Shown here in pieces: positions 8,140 to 17,052 of a stretch of 64,000 nt of DNA. Made by a program: the position numbers and the translations under genes. Under the pieces are notes generated by a model. The model was not told where the DNA came from, ran no database searches, and saw only the letters and a program-made list of their open reading frames with translations. Numbering within the stretch: position 1 is the stretch's first letter; every line of letters begins with the position of its first letter. Source of the DNA: Agromyces ramosus (GTDB lineage Bacteria > Actinomycetota > Actinomycetes > Actinomycetales > Microbacteriaceae). Where the stretch lies: contig NZ_JAUSYY010000001.1 in NCBI RefSeq assembly GCF_030817175.1, positions 2,728,001-2,792,000 on the forward strand. The letters run 5' to 3'.

Positions 8140-8342
8140 CGAATCCGGCAAGTCGGGCGGTACGTGAACGAAGCACGACTTCTCCTTCTGGCAGTGTCGA
8201 TCGACACTTCAAGCTATCTACGCACCCTGCGATTCGGGCCCGAAACGGCGCCGCGTACCCACTCGTGGGGGTGTGCGACCTGAACGCGGGTTGAGCCGTC
8301 GCACGTGGCGATGAGTGCGGCTGCCCGATACCGAGCTTCGAC

Positions 8343-9239
8343 TCATCCGCTGATCCGCAGGTCGTGCCATGTGAACCCGCCGGGCTCGGGCAGGCTCTCG
8401 CGGATCTGCTCAGCCGTGAACCTGCGGCGCGGGCGTAGGTCGTCTGGCACGGATGCCGCGGGCGGCGCGGCATCCGTCACGCCCTCGGCGAGCATGCGCA
8501 CCTGCGCTTTCGCGACGAGTGGCACCCTCATGGTCCACTCGGCAACCTGCGCGAGCGCGTACTGCGCCCACACCGGCCATGGCACCACGACCACGCGACG
8601 GCCGACGACGGATGCCACGCGCCGCACAGCCTTCGACAGCAGCAGTTGCTCGGCGCCGACGACCGCGACGGTTTCACGCGACATGCGCCCGTCGATCGCG
8701 GCTTCGAGGATGTCGGTGAGGTCGTCGATCGGGATGGGCCGGATGGGCTTCTCGCGGAAGCCGACGGTCGCGAACACCGGCAGGGTCTGCACAGTGTGGC
8801 TGAGGTGGTCGATGAGGTGGTCGCCGCGGCCGTAGATCATGCCGGCCTTGAGGATCGTGTAGTCGAGGCCCGAGCCGCGGATCAGCTCTTCGGCCGCCCA
8901 CTTCGACTCGTGGTACGGCGACCCGCAGTCGGGCCGCGCCCGCAGGAAGCTCAGCATGATGACCTTGCGCACCCCGGCGCGCTTCGCCGCTTCGATCACA
9001 TTCGCGGTGCCCTCGATGTGCACGCGCTGATAGGTCTGGTCGCCGATCTCGCGGTTGATGCCCGCGCAGTGCGCCACGACCTCGCACCCCTCGAACGCTC
9101 GGGCGAGCGCGTCGACGTCACTGGTGTCGACACCCGTGCGTCGTGAGATGACGACGGATGCCTCGGGCCCGAGCCGCTCGGCCAGGTGGCGTCCGACGAA
9201 TCCGCTGCCGCCAGTGATCGCGGTGCGGGGGTGGGTCAC
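8343..9239 (-). CDS. NAD(P)-binding extended SDR, NDUFA9/atypical SDR type
   Basis: 298 residues from GTG at 9239, with TAGACT six bases upstream (leaderless arrangement). The N-terminal Rossmann motif is GGSGFVGRHLAERL. The middle holds VIMLSFLRARPDCGSPYHESKWAAEELI; the YHESK corresponds to YxxxK. C-terminal half has PVFATVGFREKPIRPIPIDDL. Such proteins bind NAD(P) and are related to the complex I accessory subunit NDUFA9 or to nucleoside-diphosphate-sugar epimerases; many are sensor-like rather than enzymatic. A fragment of a close paralogue opens the window. Confidence 0.85.
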   Translation of the reverse strand: MTHPRTAITGGSGFVGRHLAERLGPEASVVISRRTGVDTSDVDALARAFEGCEVVAHCAGINREIGDQTYQRVHIEGTANVIEAAKRAGVRKVIMLSFLRARPDCGSPYHESKWAAEELIRGSGLDYTILKAGMIYGRGDHLIDHLSHTVQTLPVFATVGFREKPIRPIPIDDLTDILEAAIDGRMSRETVAVVGAEQLLLSKAVRRVASVVGRRVVVVPWPVWAQYALAQVAEWTMRVPLVAKAQVRMLAEGVTDAAPPAASVPDDLRPRRRFTAEQIRESLPEPGGFTWHDLRISG

Positions 9240-9245
9240 GAGGCG

Positions 9246-9251
9246 AGTCTA
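9246..9251 (-). promoter_or_regulatory. Leaderless -10 box of gene 8343-9239
   Basis: TAGACT on the minus strand, six bases before the GTG at 9239. Confidence 0.5.
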
Positions 9252-9337
9252 GGGCGCGCACCCCGATCTGGGGGTGGCCCCGGGCGACGGTAACCGAGAG
9301 GCTGGCGTTGATGACCCCTCCAGGAGACGAAGTGCCC

Positions 9338-10392
9338 ATGACTGCCTACCGTCCGATCGTCATCGCGAAGCCTGCCGAACTGGGAGCGCTGGAGATGATC
9401 GGCCCTAGTCTCGGTGGCGCCTTTACCCCGGTGCTGGTGGTGCCCCCGAGAGCTTGGAACTGGGACGATGACACCTACGCGAAGACTCTAGAAGGGCACT
9501 ACTCGGGGATACCCGGTGCGATGGAAAAGAGCGCAGCGGCGGTCCGGTTCCTGTGGATATTTCGCTCATGGATTCCGATGACGCGATCTTCGGACAGCAT
9601 CCACTTCGTTGGCTTGTTGAACAGGCGCGAATGCGAGAGCTCGACGCCACCCCGGTTGTCGCTCCCGAGAGCTCGATGGAGCATGTGGGCGCCGTCAATG
9701 ACCTTGACGCAGCGTATGCATCCGGCGCCGGAGTTCGTTTACAGCCTCGCAGTTGGCCGTCGGTCGACCGAGCGGCGCTCGACGGTCTTCTGGAGGTGCT
9801 TGTGATGGCCGAGCCCGATATAGATCTATTCCTCGAGCTGGGGGAATCGAGCGGCCCTATTGCGGAGCGTGCCGCCATCGCGGAAGTGAACGCCGTGGCC
9901 GCTGCACACGACTTCCGTTCGATCAGCGTCGGAGTTAGCGCCTTTCCGGATCTAGCAGGGGTAGCACGCGGCGTCTCGGAATTCTCGCGCAGCGATCTCG
10001 AAGTCTTTCTGACTGTCCGCGATGAGGTAAACGTGGAGATCGGCTTCGCGGATACGGCGATCCAGCGGGCAGATCAAGTCGATCTTGGAGTGGACCCGAA
10101 GTTGTTGACCATCAGTGCGGTTCTCCGCTACACGACGGCAGACCACTGGCTGATTGCGAAGGGTGGGCTCTTCAAGGCCTCCGGTGGGCGCAGCGAGGGC
10201 GGGGCGGCGCTGGTTCCTGCTCTGGATCTTCTCGTCGGGCATTCGGAATATCGGACGCCTTTTGGTACTGAGGCCGACGATTGGATCGACCAAGTGCGTG
10301 CGAGCTCCGCATCGCCTGGCAACCCGCAGACGTGGCGAAAATGGGGCACCCTTCGCCATCTACGTGTTACGGCGTCACAGCTCGCCACTTAG
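9338..10392 (+). pseudogene. Beta-family (T4 beta protein-like) gene, interrupted by a -1 frameshift
   Basis: The N-terminus MTAYRPIVIAKPAELGAL and the following PVLVVPPRAWNWDDD read in one frame to about 9520. The continuation GGPVPVDISLMDSDDAIFG, then residues to WRKWGTLRHLRVTASQLAT, reads in the next frame. Adding one base near 9521-9540 restores a single 351-residue protein, the usual length of Beta_protein-family members (YxPIxxxKxxEL start, VDISL/VDLSL strand, TIM-barrel-like repeats). ATG at 9338 with AGGAG upstream. It is convergent with, and overlaps by 26 bp, the sce7726-like gene. NCBI family naming (sce7725/sce7726) implies such proteins are neighbours elsewhere. Function unknown; defence-associated contexts are plausible. 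It could be a pseudogene, or intact with a sequence error. Confidence 0.65.
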
Positions 10393-10984
10393 TGCGAGAC
10401 TTCAGGGATTCCCGAACCAGCGTTCGGAGTTCGTCAGTGCCAAGGTGATCGACAAGGGCGGTGTGTAGAGCCGGGAGAGGCTTGCCGCGCATCCCGTGGG
10501 CTGCCCCTAGAGTCTCAAGTGCGGCGAGCGTCTCGTCCTTCCAGAGGAGCCTGACCAGCCATTCCGGCTCAATGCGGCGGTTTCGGTGGCCCTGCCTTGC
10601 TCTCCTCAAGCGGACCCCACCGGAGCGGTTTGTCGAAGCGATGACAAGGCCCCACCACGACGGAACTGCTCCAAGCGCATGGCTCACGTGATTCTCGGCG
10701 ACTACCAGCGTCGCGTAGTCGACGACCTTCGAGTACACCTCCACCTGCTTCGGGAGGCGACGAAGGGTGTCACTCGCACTCTTGATCTCGTAACCCGCGA
10801 AGCTCCCGTTCAGCACCGCCGTGTCGATTCGGACTTCGCCTGCCACTCCGAGTTCGTCGACGAACCTCGTCGACCCCAGCTCTCTCGCATGGAGACTACG
10901 CAGTCGCGCATGTAGCGCAGCACGCACATCTGAATCCAACATCCTTTGGATTGTCCCACGAGCGGGTACTTGTGTGAGCGACAT
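10367..10984 (-). CDS. sce7726-family protein, PD-(D/E)XK nuclease-like
   Basis: 205 residues. The core reads VDELGVAGEVRIDTAVL then GYEIKSASDTLRRLPKQ: Glu44, Asp54 and Glu66-x-Lys68 fit a PD-(D/E)XK nuclease signature, and GYEIKSxxDTLxRLPxQxxxY is the hallmark of the sce7726 family. ATG at 10984; an internal Met at 10942 (MLDSDVRAAL) is also possible and closer to the family's usual start. It overlaps the Beta-family gene tail to tail. DNA or RNA cleavage in a defence context is inferred, not shown. Confidence 0.75.
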   Translation of the reverse strand: MSLTQVPARGTIQRMLDSDVRAALHARLRSLHARELGSTRFVDELGVAGEVRIDTAVLNGSFAGYEIKSASDTLRRLPKQVEVYSKVVDYATLVVAENHVSHALGAVPSWWGLVIASTNRSGGVRLRRARQGHRNRRIEPEWLVRLLWKDETLAALETLGAAHGMRGKPLPALHTALVDHLGTDELRTLVRESLKSRTKWRAVTP

Positions 10985-11130
10985 CGTTGCCCCGTCTTAG
11001 AAGGGCGAAGGCCCGATGTTCGCCTCCGGGCGAACCGCGGTGACCGCTCGCTTCGTGTACCTCTCTTGAGTGACTGTGCCGGCAGTGACAGTGCCGGTAT
11101 CGTTCGAAGCCTGAGCATCGGAGCCCTAGC

Positions 11131-12582
11131 ATGACCACGACCGCCCCTGCCGGTTGGTATCCGGACGCGACCCCGAACACACTCCGCTGGTGGGATGGCC
11201 ACCAATGGACGGAGCATCTGAGCCCTATCCCTGCTGCCGAGTCGGCGGGCGCCCCTTCTGCTGGCCGGCCGCCGAAGCCCATCGGGCGTCTCTCGAAGGG
11301 CGATGCCCGGGCCCGGGCGGAGGAACTCCAGGCGCTGGTCGACAAGCACGGGCTTCAGGCCTTCGGTGACGTCGATGCGTACCGAGCGAGCGTCGAATCG
11401 GACCTCGCGCAGCAACGCGCTGCGTTCGAAGCCGAGCAGCTGGCTTCCCGCACCGAGTGGAATCGGGCCGTGACGGATGCCGCGAAGCACATCGAATCGT
11501 TGCAAGCGACAAGTCGTTCGCTGCAGATCGAGATCGACGAGCAGAAGCACGAGGTCGTGAACCTCCGTGAGGCCGCGAGCTTGCAGGAGCTCGGCATCTT
11601 CAACTACGAGCATCCTGCCGAGTCATCGGCAGCGCTCGCCGGGCAGCTGGAGGTATTGCGGGCGCAGATCAAGGACGCAGCCCGCACCGGGAGAGCGACC
11701 ACTGCGTCGCAAGGATTCACGTTCAACAACTCCGCGTCCAAGGGGCGGAAGTTCGTCAGTGACATGAGCAAGATCCTGCTTCGCGCATACAACGCGGAGG
11801 CAGAGAACTGCGTGAAGACGATGCGCGCCGGCAACCTGTCGGCCGCGCAGCAGCGCCTCGGCAAGGTCGCCGACCAGATCGCGCGCCAAGGCACGATGAT
11901 CGATCTGAAGATCACGCCGTACTACCAGCAGCTCCGTATGCAGGAACTCGCGCTCGCCGCGAAGCACCTCCAGACCCTGCAGGCAGAGAAAGAACTCGAA
12001 CGAGAGCGCCGGGCCGAACTTCGTGAGCAACGGAAAGCTGAGCAAGAACTCGCGCGCGAACACGAACGCCTCGACAAGGAGAAGGCGCACTACCTCGCGG
12101 CGCTCGCGGCGCTCGAGGCGAACGGTGATGTCGAAGGCGCCGAACGGATGCGTACGAAGCTCGCCGACGTCGACCGAGCACTTGAAGACGTCGACTATCG
12201 GGCCGCGAACATCCGGGCCGGCTACGTGTACGTCATCTCGAACATCGGTGCGTTCGGCGAGAACATGGTCAAGATCGGCATGACCCGTCGCCTCGAACCA
12301 ATGGATAGAGTCCACGAACTCGGTGACGCATCCGTGCCATTCCGCTTCGACGTGCATGCCCTCTTCTTCGCAGACGATGCTGTCGGAATCGAGAGCATGC
12401 TCCACTCGACCTTCGCCGCCGAGCGAGTCAATAAGGTCAATTTGCGACGCGAGTACTTCCGCACGACGCCAGCGAACGTGCTCGACGCGCTGAAAGCCCA
12501 CCACGTCGAGCTCATCGAATACACCATGGAACCTGCCGCAGAAGAATTCCGAATCAGTCTTGAGTCGGCCAGTGCCAGTTGA
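11131..12582 (+). CDS. DUF2510-DUF4041 coiled-coil protein with C-terminal T5orf172/GIY-YIG nuclease domain
   Basis: 483 residues. Residues 6-32 form a DUF2510 module (AGWYPDATPNTLRWWDGHQWT). About 75-145 is coiled coil. About 150-310 matches DUF4041 (KILLRAYNAEAENC, YYQQLRMQELALAAKHLQ, then a heavily charged helix). From about 364 the protein has a T5orf172/Mug113 GIY-YIG domain: GYVYVISN, MVKIGMTRR, a likely catalytic Glu in GIESMLHSTF, and REYFRTTP. GIY-YIG domains are metal-dependent nucleases; DUF4041 proteins are often phage- or defence-associated. It is divergent from the sce7726-like gene, 146 bp away. The DUF2510 module often sits at actinobacterial membrane-protein N-termini, so its use here on a soluble nuclease is notable. 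Confidence 0.85.
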   Translation: MTTTAPAGWYPDATPNTLRWWDGHQWTEHLSPIPAAESAGAPSAGRPPKPIGRLSKGDARARAEELQALVDKHGLQAFGDVDAYRASVESDLAQQRAAFEAEQLASRTEWNRAVTDAAKHIESLQATSRSLQIEIDEQKHEVVNLREAASLQELGIFNYEHPAESSAALAGQLEVLRAQIKDAARTGRATTASQGFTFNNSASKGRKFVSDMSKILLRAYNAEAENCVKTMRAGNLSAAQQRLGKVADQIARQGTMIDLKITPYYQQLRMQELALAAKHLQTLQAEKELERERRAELREQRKAEQELAREHERLDKEKAHYLAALAALEANGDVEGAERMRTKLADVDRALEDVDYRAANIRAGYVYVISNIGAFGENMVKIGMTRRLEPMDRVHELGDASVPFRFDVHALFFADDAVGIESMLHSTFAAERVNKVNLRREYFRTTPANVLDALKAHHVELIEYTMEPAAEEFRISLESASAS

Positions 12583-12655
12583 GCATGTGCCAGCCGATGC
12601 TGCGGATGGGCGAAACGCTTCTATGTGACGAGGCGATTGGGGCCTGCCGCGTAAC

Positions 12656-12661
12656 TACGCT
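12656..12661 (+). promoter_or_regulatory. Leaderless -10 box of leader ORF at 12668
   Basis: TACGCT, six bases before the ATG at 12668. Confidence 0.5.
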
Positions 12662-12667
12662 GAGCGC

Positions 12668-12733
12668 ATGATTCATATACGACGGTTAGTGATCGACTTG
12701 ACGCCACAGTTCGCGTGGTCGGAGCAGCAGTGA
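12668..12733 (+). CDS. 21-codon leader ORF coupled to the next gene
   Basis: The ATG lies six bases after TACGCT. It encodes MIHIRRLVIDLTPQFAWSEQ plus a final Gln, and its TGA overlaps the GTG start of the membrane-protein gene (GTGA). GGAG at 12721-12724, inside the leader, is the ribosome site of that gene. The arrangement predicts translational coupling: leader translation would expose or reinitiate at the second start. No similarity to known attenuator peptides was recognised. Confidence 0.4.
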   Translation: MIHIRRLVIDLTPQFAWSEQQ

Positions 12734-13200
12734 CGGATGCCCTGGCGCTCGTCCTCCTCTCGGGCCTCAGCGGCGCGGTGCTGACCGTTATCGGAGGGTT
12801 CATTGGGGCGGCGATCCAGGGCCGTCGCGAACACCGAAAATGGGTGCAGGAACGGCGGTATGAAGCGTTCGTGGCCTTGGAGAAACACTTGCATCGCTGG
12901 CGCGTGATTGAGGCCGGCACGCACAGGCTCGCGCAGGAACGCGGTGTGATGTCAGAGGATTCAAGTCCGGACGAAGAGGCAGTGCTTCGCTATCGGAACC
13001 TCATCCGAGAGGCGGATTCGCACAGCGGAGCTCGCTACGATGCGATGGCAGGCGTCGTGATCCTTGGTCCACCCAGCGTAGAGCGAGCCGCGCAGGCCGT
13101 ACTGCGCACGAGAGCTGGTGATGACGACAGCGCGACTATCGTGCGGGTAGACGATGCGCTCATTGCTGAGATGCGTGTGGCTCTAGGGATAAGGAACTGA
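12730..13200 (+). CDS. Small membrane-anchored protein, unknown
   Basis: 156 residues from GTG with GGAG five bases upstream. Residues 4-28 (ALALVLLSGLSGAVLTVIGGFIGAA, in pieces) form one membrane helix. The remainder is a charged helical cytoplasmic region (RREHRKWVQERRYEAFVALEKHL) resembling the short N-anchored helical proteins often annotated only as hypothetical in actinobacteria. It is coupled to a 21-codon leader ORF and lies at the end of the accessory island. Function unknown. Confidence 0.6.
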   Translation: MTDALALVLLSGLSGAVLTVIGGFIGAAIQGRREHRKWVQERRYEAFVALEKHLHRWRVIEAGTHRLAQERGVMSEDSSPDEEAVLRYRNLIREADSHSGARYDAMAGVVILGPPSVERAAQAVLRTRAGDDDSATIVRVDDALIAEMRVALGIRN

Positions 13201-13256
13201 GGCAGTTCGTCTTTCAGAGATCGCGCCCGTGGACGAAGCCTGGCATCCGGGCTCAG

Positions 13257-13697
13257 TCATGTCACGGGGCCATAGCCATAGCCGATGAGCTCGCTCATCT
13301 CGTGCCTAGCCTCAGTGAGTAGCTCGCGCTTGCTGCCTGCGCCAGCCTCTTGCGCTGCTGCTTCGAGAAAGGCAACCAGCGATAGGACGCCTTCTGCGAC
13401 AATGCTGCGCGTGCTGGGGTCGATCGAGATAGTGCGCTTCGCGAGGCGCTCTCCATCGAGCGAGAATGTGAAGCGAGCACCACGCCCACTAAGTGACGTA
13501 ACGAACGTGTCCAAGTCAGCAGGCACCTGCAGCGACAGCTGCTCCTGCTCGTCATAGGTGAGTGGGACTTCCAACCAGAGATCGAAGGGCTCAACCTGAC
13601 CAAGAATCATCCAGTGGAGCGACCCGTCAGCAATAAGAAGGGTCGCTCGACCGTTGTAGGTATCGAGAACTTCGGCGCTAGCGATTGCCACGAGCAC
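13257..13697 (-). CDS. Hypothetical protein, second gene of an orphan pair
   Basis: 146 residues from GTG at 13697, which has GGAGAGGGGGCC immediately upstream; it overlaps the preceding gene by 20 bp, so the two are translated together. The N-terminal half is beta-rich (DTYNGRATLLIADGSLHWMIL, EPFDLWLEVPLTYDE), the C-terminal third helical (LSLVAFLEAAAQEAGAG). Open reading upstream to 13874 conflicts with the better start. No family recognised. Confidence 0.6.
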   Translation of the reverse strand: MLVAIASAEVLDTYNGRATLLIADGSLHWMILGQVEPFDLWLEVPLTYDEQEQLSLQVPADLDTFVTSLSGRGARFTFSLDGERLAKRTISIDPSTRSIVAEGVLSLVAFLEAAAQEAGAGSKRELLTEARHEMSELIGYGYGPVT

Positions 13698-14073
13698 GGC
13701 CCCCTCTCCAATTTGCGAAAGCAGCCTCGAAACGGGCCACCTCAACGTCGTTCCATGGTACCGCCCGCGACGCGGAGAAGACCGAGACGTGTTTCGGTGA
13801 TGCAAGGCTTGGCGAATGCACAACGATAAAGCCCGCATCAAGTAGGTCGCCCGCGAGCACGTGGCGGACTGCATCCGACGCTAGGACGTTTCGCCGCCGG
13901 ACGCTCCTCGTGACTTCGTCCAACGTGCACGGACCCACAAACATGGACAGCTCGGTTTCGATATCTGCGCGTGGCGACGAGCGGAAGACAGGGATCGTGG
14001 GATCCGTGGTCGCGAAGCCGTACTGGGACAAGACTTCGTTGGGCTTTACAACCTGCCCTGGTACGTAGGCCAC
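13678..14073 (-). CDS. Hypothetical protein, first gene of an orphan pair
   Basis: 131 residues from GTG at 14073 with TAGTCT six bases upstream, a leaderless arrangement. It begins VAYVPGQVVKPNEVLSQYGF and includes TLDEVTRSVRRRNVLASDAVRHVLAGDLLDAGFIVVHS. No signal peptide or membrane helix. Its 3' end carries the ribosome site of the next gene. Codon use is less GC-biased than in flanking core genes. No family recognised; adjacency to nuclease-like genes makes a role in the same island possible. Confidence 0.6.
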   Translation of the reverse strand: MAYVPGQVVKPNEVLSQYGFATTDPTIPVFRSSPRADIETELSMFVGPCTLDEVTRSVRRRNVLASDAVRHVLAGDLLDAGFIVVHSPSLASPKHVSVFSASRAVPWNDVEVARFEAAFANWRGGRARGNR

Positions 14074-14079
14074 GGGCTC

Positions 14080-14085
14080 AGACTA
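14080..14085 (-). promoter_or_regulatory. Leaderless -10 box of gene 13678-14073
   Basis: TAGTCT on the minus strand, six bases before the GTG at 14073. Confidence 0.5.
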
Positions 14086-14412
14086 CTGTCCAGCTCTTCG
14101 ATGAGCCACGTCGGACGGGCTCGCTGATGGGGAAACTTGGCTGCGCGCGAACGAGAGCCGTCTTCAGTCGGGGGAGTCCGATGTCTAAGGATTCGAGTAA
14201 TCCTGCAACGAGTACGAGGCCATCTGTGCCATGTCTTCGTAGCAAGCATCGAATCTTGGTCTCACTTGCCCAGATACCGGATGTTGCCCTGCCCGTACTG
14301 GGACGGCTGTGTTGAGCATGTCGTTTAGTCCCGTCGTAGTGACAATCGCTGCAACTGGGCGAGCGACAGGTAGACGGCGGCCGATCGGGAATACCCGCGC
14401 CCCATCCGCGTT
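14086..14412. other. Intergenic stretch, no gene seen
   Basis: Lower-GC DNA between the orphan pair and the Clp gene. Short open frames exist (for example 14181-14315 on the plus strand, 44 codons), but none has a ribosome site, leaderless box or recognisable product. It probably contains the Clp promoter and remnant island DNA. Confidence 0.5.
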
Positions 14413-14439
14413 GAACTTGAGCGTACCCAGCTCAAGTTC
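14413..14439 (+). promoter_or_regulatory. HAIR-type inverted repeat (probable HspR operator) before the Clp gene
   Basis: A perfect inverted repeat with 10-bp arms: GAACTTGAGC, a 7-base spacer, then GCTCAAGTTC. Its core CTTGAGC-N7-GCTCAAG differs at one base pair per arm from the HspR consensus CTTGAGT-N7-ACTCAAG and keeps the exact 7-base spacing. It ends 13 bases before the GTG start of the Clp ATPase, just upstream of the ribosome site. HspR represses clpB/dnaK-type genes in actinobacteria. Confidence 0.8.
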
Positions 14440-14452
14440 CCAAGGAGGATTG

Positions 14453-17050
14453 GTGCCCGAAGACTTCAACCCCGAAGCCGGCGCGAACTCGTTCGACGAG
14501 TTCCTCAGCCGGTACCTCGCGGGAGAGCAGGCGCGTCAGGCGCGGTCGATCGACCTCAGCCGGTTCCTGACCGCCCGCACGCAAGGCATCCTGCAGCAGG
14601 CCGGACGCTTCGCACTCGAGCGCGGCCAGACCGAGCTCGACGCCCTGCACATCCTGCGCGTGATCGTCGAAGACGAGGCGGTCACGCAGGCCATCCAGCG
14701 CATCGGCGTCGCGCCCGAGCGCATCATCACCGCGACCGAGGCGCGCTTGCCCGCCGCGGGCGAGACGGCCGACATCAACTCGGCCACGATCACGCCGAGC
14801 GCGAGCCGCGCGCTGTTCCACAGCTACCAGGTCGCGCGCTCGGCCGGCTCGACCTACATCGACCCCGAGCACCTCTTCTTCGCGCTCGTGCTTGGGCAGG
14901 ATGCCCCCGCCGGTCAGGTGCTGGCGCGCGCCGGCGTCACCGCCGAGGCGCTCACGCAGAGCGTCCGCGAGACGGTCATGGGCGAGCCCGGCATGGGCGA
15001 GGAGGGCATGACGGATGTCGCGGGCGGCAACGCCGGGGCATCCGCGACCCCGATGCTCGACAAGTTCGGCACCGACCTCACGGCCCTCGCCGAGAACGGC
15101 GAGCTCGACCCCGTGATCGGACGCGTCGACGAGATCGAGCAGACCATCGAGATCCTCAGCCGCCGCACCAAGAACAACCCGGTGCTGGTGGGCGAGGCCG
15201 GCGTGGGCAAGACCGCGATCGTCGAGGGCCTCGCCCGCGCGATCGTCGAGGAGAACGTGCCCGAGCAGCTGCTCGGCAAGCGCGTCGTGTCGCTCGACCT
15301 GCCCGCCATGCTCGCGGGCACCCGCTACCGCGGCGACTTCGAGGAGCGCCTCACCAAGACCATCGACGAGATCGCCGAGCACAAGGGCGACTTCATCGTG
15401 TTCATCGACGAGGTGCACACCGTCGTCGGTGCCGGCGGCAGCGGCGGTGGCGACGGCATGGACGCGGGCAACATCCTGAAGCCGCGCCTCGCGCGCGGTG
15501 AGCTGCACCTCGTGGGTGCGACCACGCTCAAGGAGTACCGCACCATCGAGAAGGACCCCGCCCTCGAGCGCCGGTTCCAGCCGGTTCGCGTGGGCGAGCC
15601 CTCGATCGAAGACGCGGTGCTGATCCTGCACGGGCTGAAGCCCGCCTACGAGGAGCACCACGGCATCGAGTACACGGATGCCGCGCTTCGCGCCGCCGTC
15701 GAGCTGAGCGCGCGCTACCTCACCGACCGGGTGCTGCCCGACAAGGCCATCGACCTCATCGACCAGGCCGGGGCGCGGCTGCGTCTGCGGCTGGGAGTGA
15801 AGACGGATGTCTCCGCGCTCATCGCGCGGCTCGCCGACCTCGAGGCCGACAAGAACGCCGCCGTCGGCGCTGAGCACTACGAGGAGGCGTCGCGGATTCG
15901 TGACGAGATCTCGAAGGTGCAGGCGAAGCTCGACGAGGTGACGGCTGCCGGCCGCGCCGCGACATCCGCTGACTCGGCCGACCGCTCGACCGTGATCGAC
16001 GAGGCTGAGATCGCCGCGGTGATCTCGCGGGCCACCGGCATCCCCGTGAACCGCCTCACCGAGACGGAGCGCGAGCGCCTCGGCGACCTCGAGGGTGAGC
16101 TGCACGGGCGCGTCATCGGTCAAGACGACGCGGTCACCGCGGTCGCCAAGGCCGTGCGCCGCAACCGCACCGGCATGGGCGACGCGCGTCGCCCGGTGGG
16201 CAGCTTCCTGTTCCTCGGGCCGACGGGTGTCGGCAAGACTGAGCTCGCGAAGGCGCTCGCGTCGAGCCTGTTCGACGACGAGACCGCCGTGATCCGCTTC
16301 GACATGAGCGAGTTCGGCGAGCGGCACACCGTGTCGCGGCTCGTCGGCGCCCCTCCCGGATACGTCGGCTACGACGAGGCAGGCCAGCTCACCGAGCGCG
16401 TGCGGCGCAACCCGTACTCGATCGTGCTGTTCGACGAGATCGAGAAGGCGCACCCCGACGTGTTCAACCTGCTGCTGCAGGTGCTCGACGACGGACGTCT
16501 CACCGACGGCCAGGGTCGCACGGTCGACTTCCGCAACGCGGTGATCGTGATGACCTCGAACATCGGCTCCGAGTTCTTGGCGTCGCGGTCGGGTGCGCTC
16601 GGCTTCGTCGCCGGGGCTGCCGATGACACGACCGGCTTCGGCTCGGAGCAGGCCCTGCGCGACCGCGTCATGGGCAAGCTCCGCGAGGCCATGCGGCCCG
16701 AGTTCCTGAACCGCATCGACGAGATCGTGCTGTTCCGCAAGCTCGACCAGCCGCAGCTCGAGCAGATCGTGCGGCTCATGCTCGGTGCATCCGCTGCCCG
16801 TCTCGCCGCTCGCGAGGTCGCCTTCGAGGTGACGGATGCCGCGGTGTCGCTGCTCGCCGAGCGCGGCTACGAGCCCGAATACGGGGCGCGCCCGCTGCGT
16901 CGCGTGATCCAGCGCGAGATCGACGACCGCATCGCCGACCTCTTCGTGAGTGGCGCGCTGGGCGACGGCGATGGCGTGCGGGTGGATGCCGCTGACGGCG
17001 CTTTCGTCGTGGCATCCGTGCCGCGCGCCACAATCGACCTCGCCGCGTAG
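14453..17050 (+). CDS. Clp/Hsp100-family AAA+ ATPase (ClpC/ClpB-like)
   Basis: 865 residues from GTG with AAGGAGG four bases upstream. Clp N-domain repeats at about residues 30-160; first AAA+ domain with Walker A GEAGVGKT, Walker [11 protein letters not shown] and the [12 protein letters not shown] pore region; a short UVR-like linker ([18 protein letters not shown]) in place of the long ClpB coiled coil; second AAA+ domain with [20 protein letters not shown] and [16 protein letters not shown]-terminal D2-small domain. Two-ring unfoldase for protein quality control. The short linker favours ClpC-type, but the HspR-type operator is typical of clpB, so the exact role is open. A G/M-rich segment (residues 176-186) follows the N-domain. 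Monocistronic, followed by a terminator. Confidence 0.92.
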   Translation: MPEDFNPEAGANSFDEFLSRYLAGEQARQARSIDLSRFLTARTQGILQQAGRFALERGQTELDALHILRVIVEDEAVTQAIQRIGVAPERIITATEARLPAAGETADINSATITPSASRALFHSYQVARSAGSTYIDPEHLFFALVLGQDAPAGQVLARAGVTAEALTQSVRETVMGEPGMGEEGMTDVAGGNAGASATPMLDKFGTDLTALAENGELDPVIGRVDEIEQTIEILSRRTKNNPVLVGEAGVGKTAIVEGLARAIVEENVPEQLLGKRVVSLDLPAMLAGTRYRGDFEERLTKTIDEIAEHKGDFIVFIDEVHTVVGAGGSGGGDGMDAGNILKPRLARGELHLVGATTLKEYRTIEKDPALERRFQPVRVGEPSIEDAVLILHGLKPAYEEHHGIEYTDAALRAAVELSARYLTDRVLPDKAIDLIDQAGARLRLRLGVKTDVSALIARLADLEADKNAAVGAEHYEEASRIRDEISKVQAKLDEVTAAGRAATSADSADRSTVIDEAEIAAVISRATGIPVNRLTETERERLGDLEGELHGRVIGQDDAVTAVAKAVRRNRTGMGDARRPVGSFLFLGPTGVGKTELAKALASSLFDDETAVIRFDMSEFGERHTVSRLVGAPPGYVGYDEAGQLTERVRRNPYSIVLFDEIEKAHPDVFNLLLQVLDDGRLTDGQGRTVDFRNAVIVMTSNIGSEFLASRSGALGFVAGAADDTTGFGSEQALRDRVMGKLREAMRPEFLNRIDEIVLFRKLDQPQLEQIVRLMLGASAARLAAREVAFEVTDAAVSLLAERGYEPEYGARPLRRVIQREIDDRIADLFVSGALGDGDGVRVDAADGAFVVASVPRATIDLAA

Positions 17051-17052
17051 CC

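Noticed and set aside
14432..16453. Long antisense open frame across the Clp gene
   Set aside because: Shadow of high-GC codon use; Val/Leu/Arg-rich translation with no domains and no start signals.
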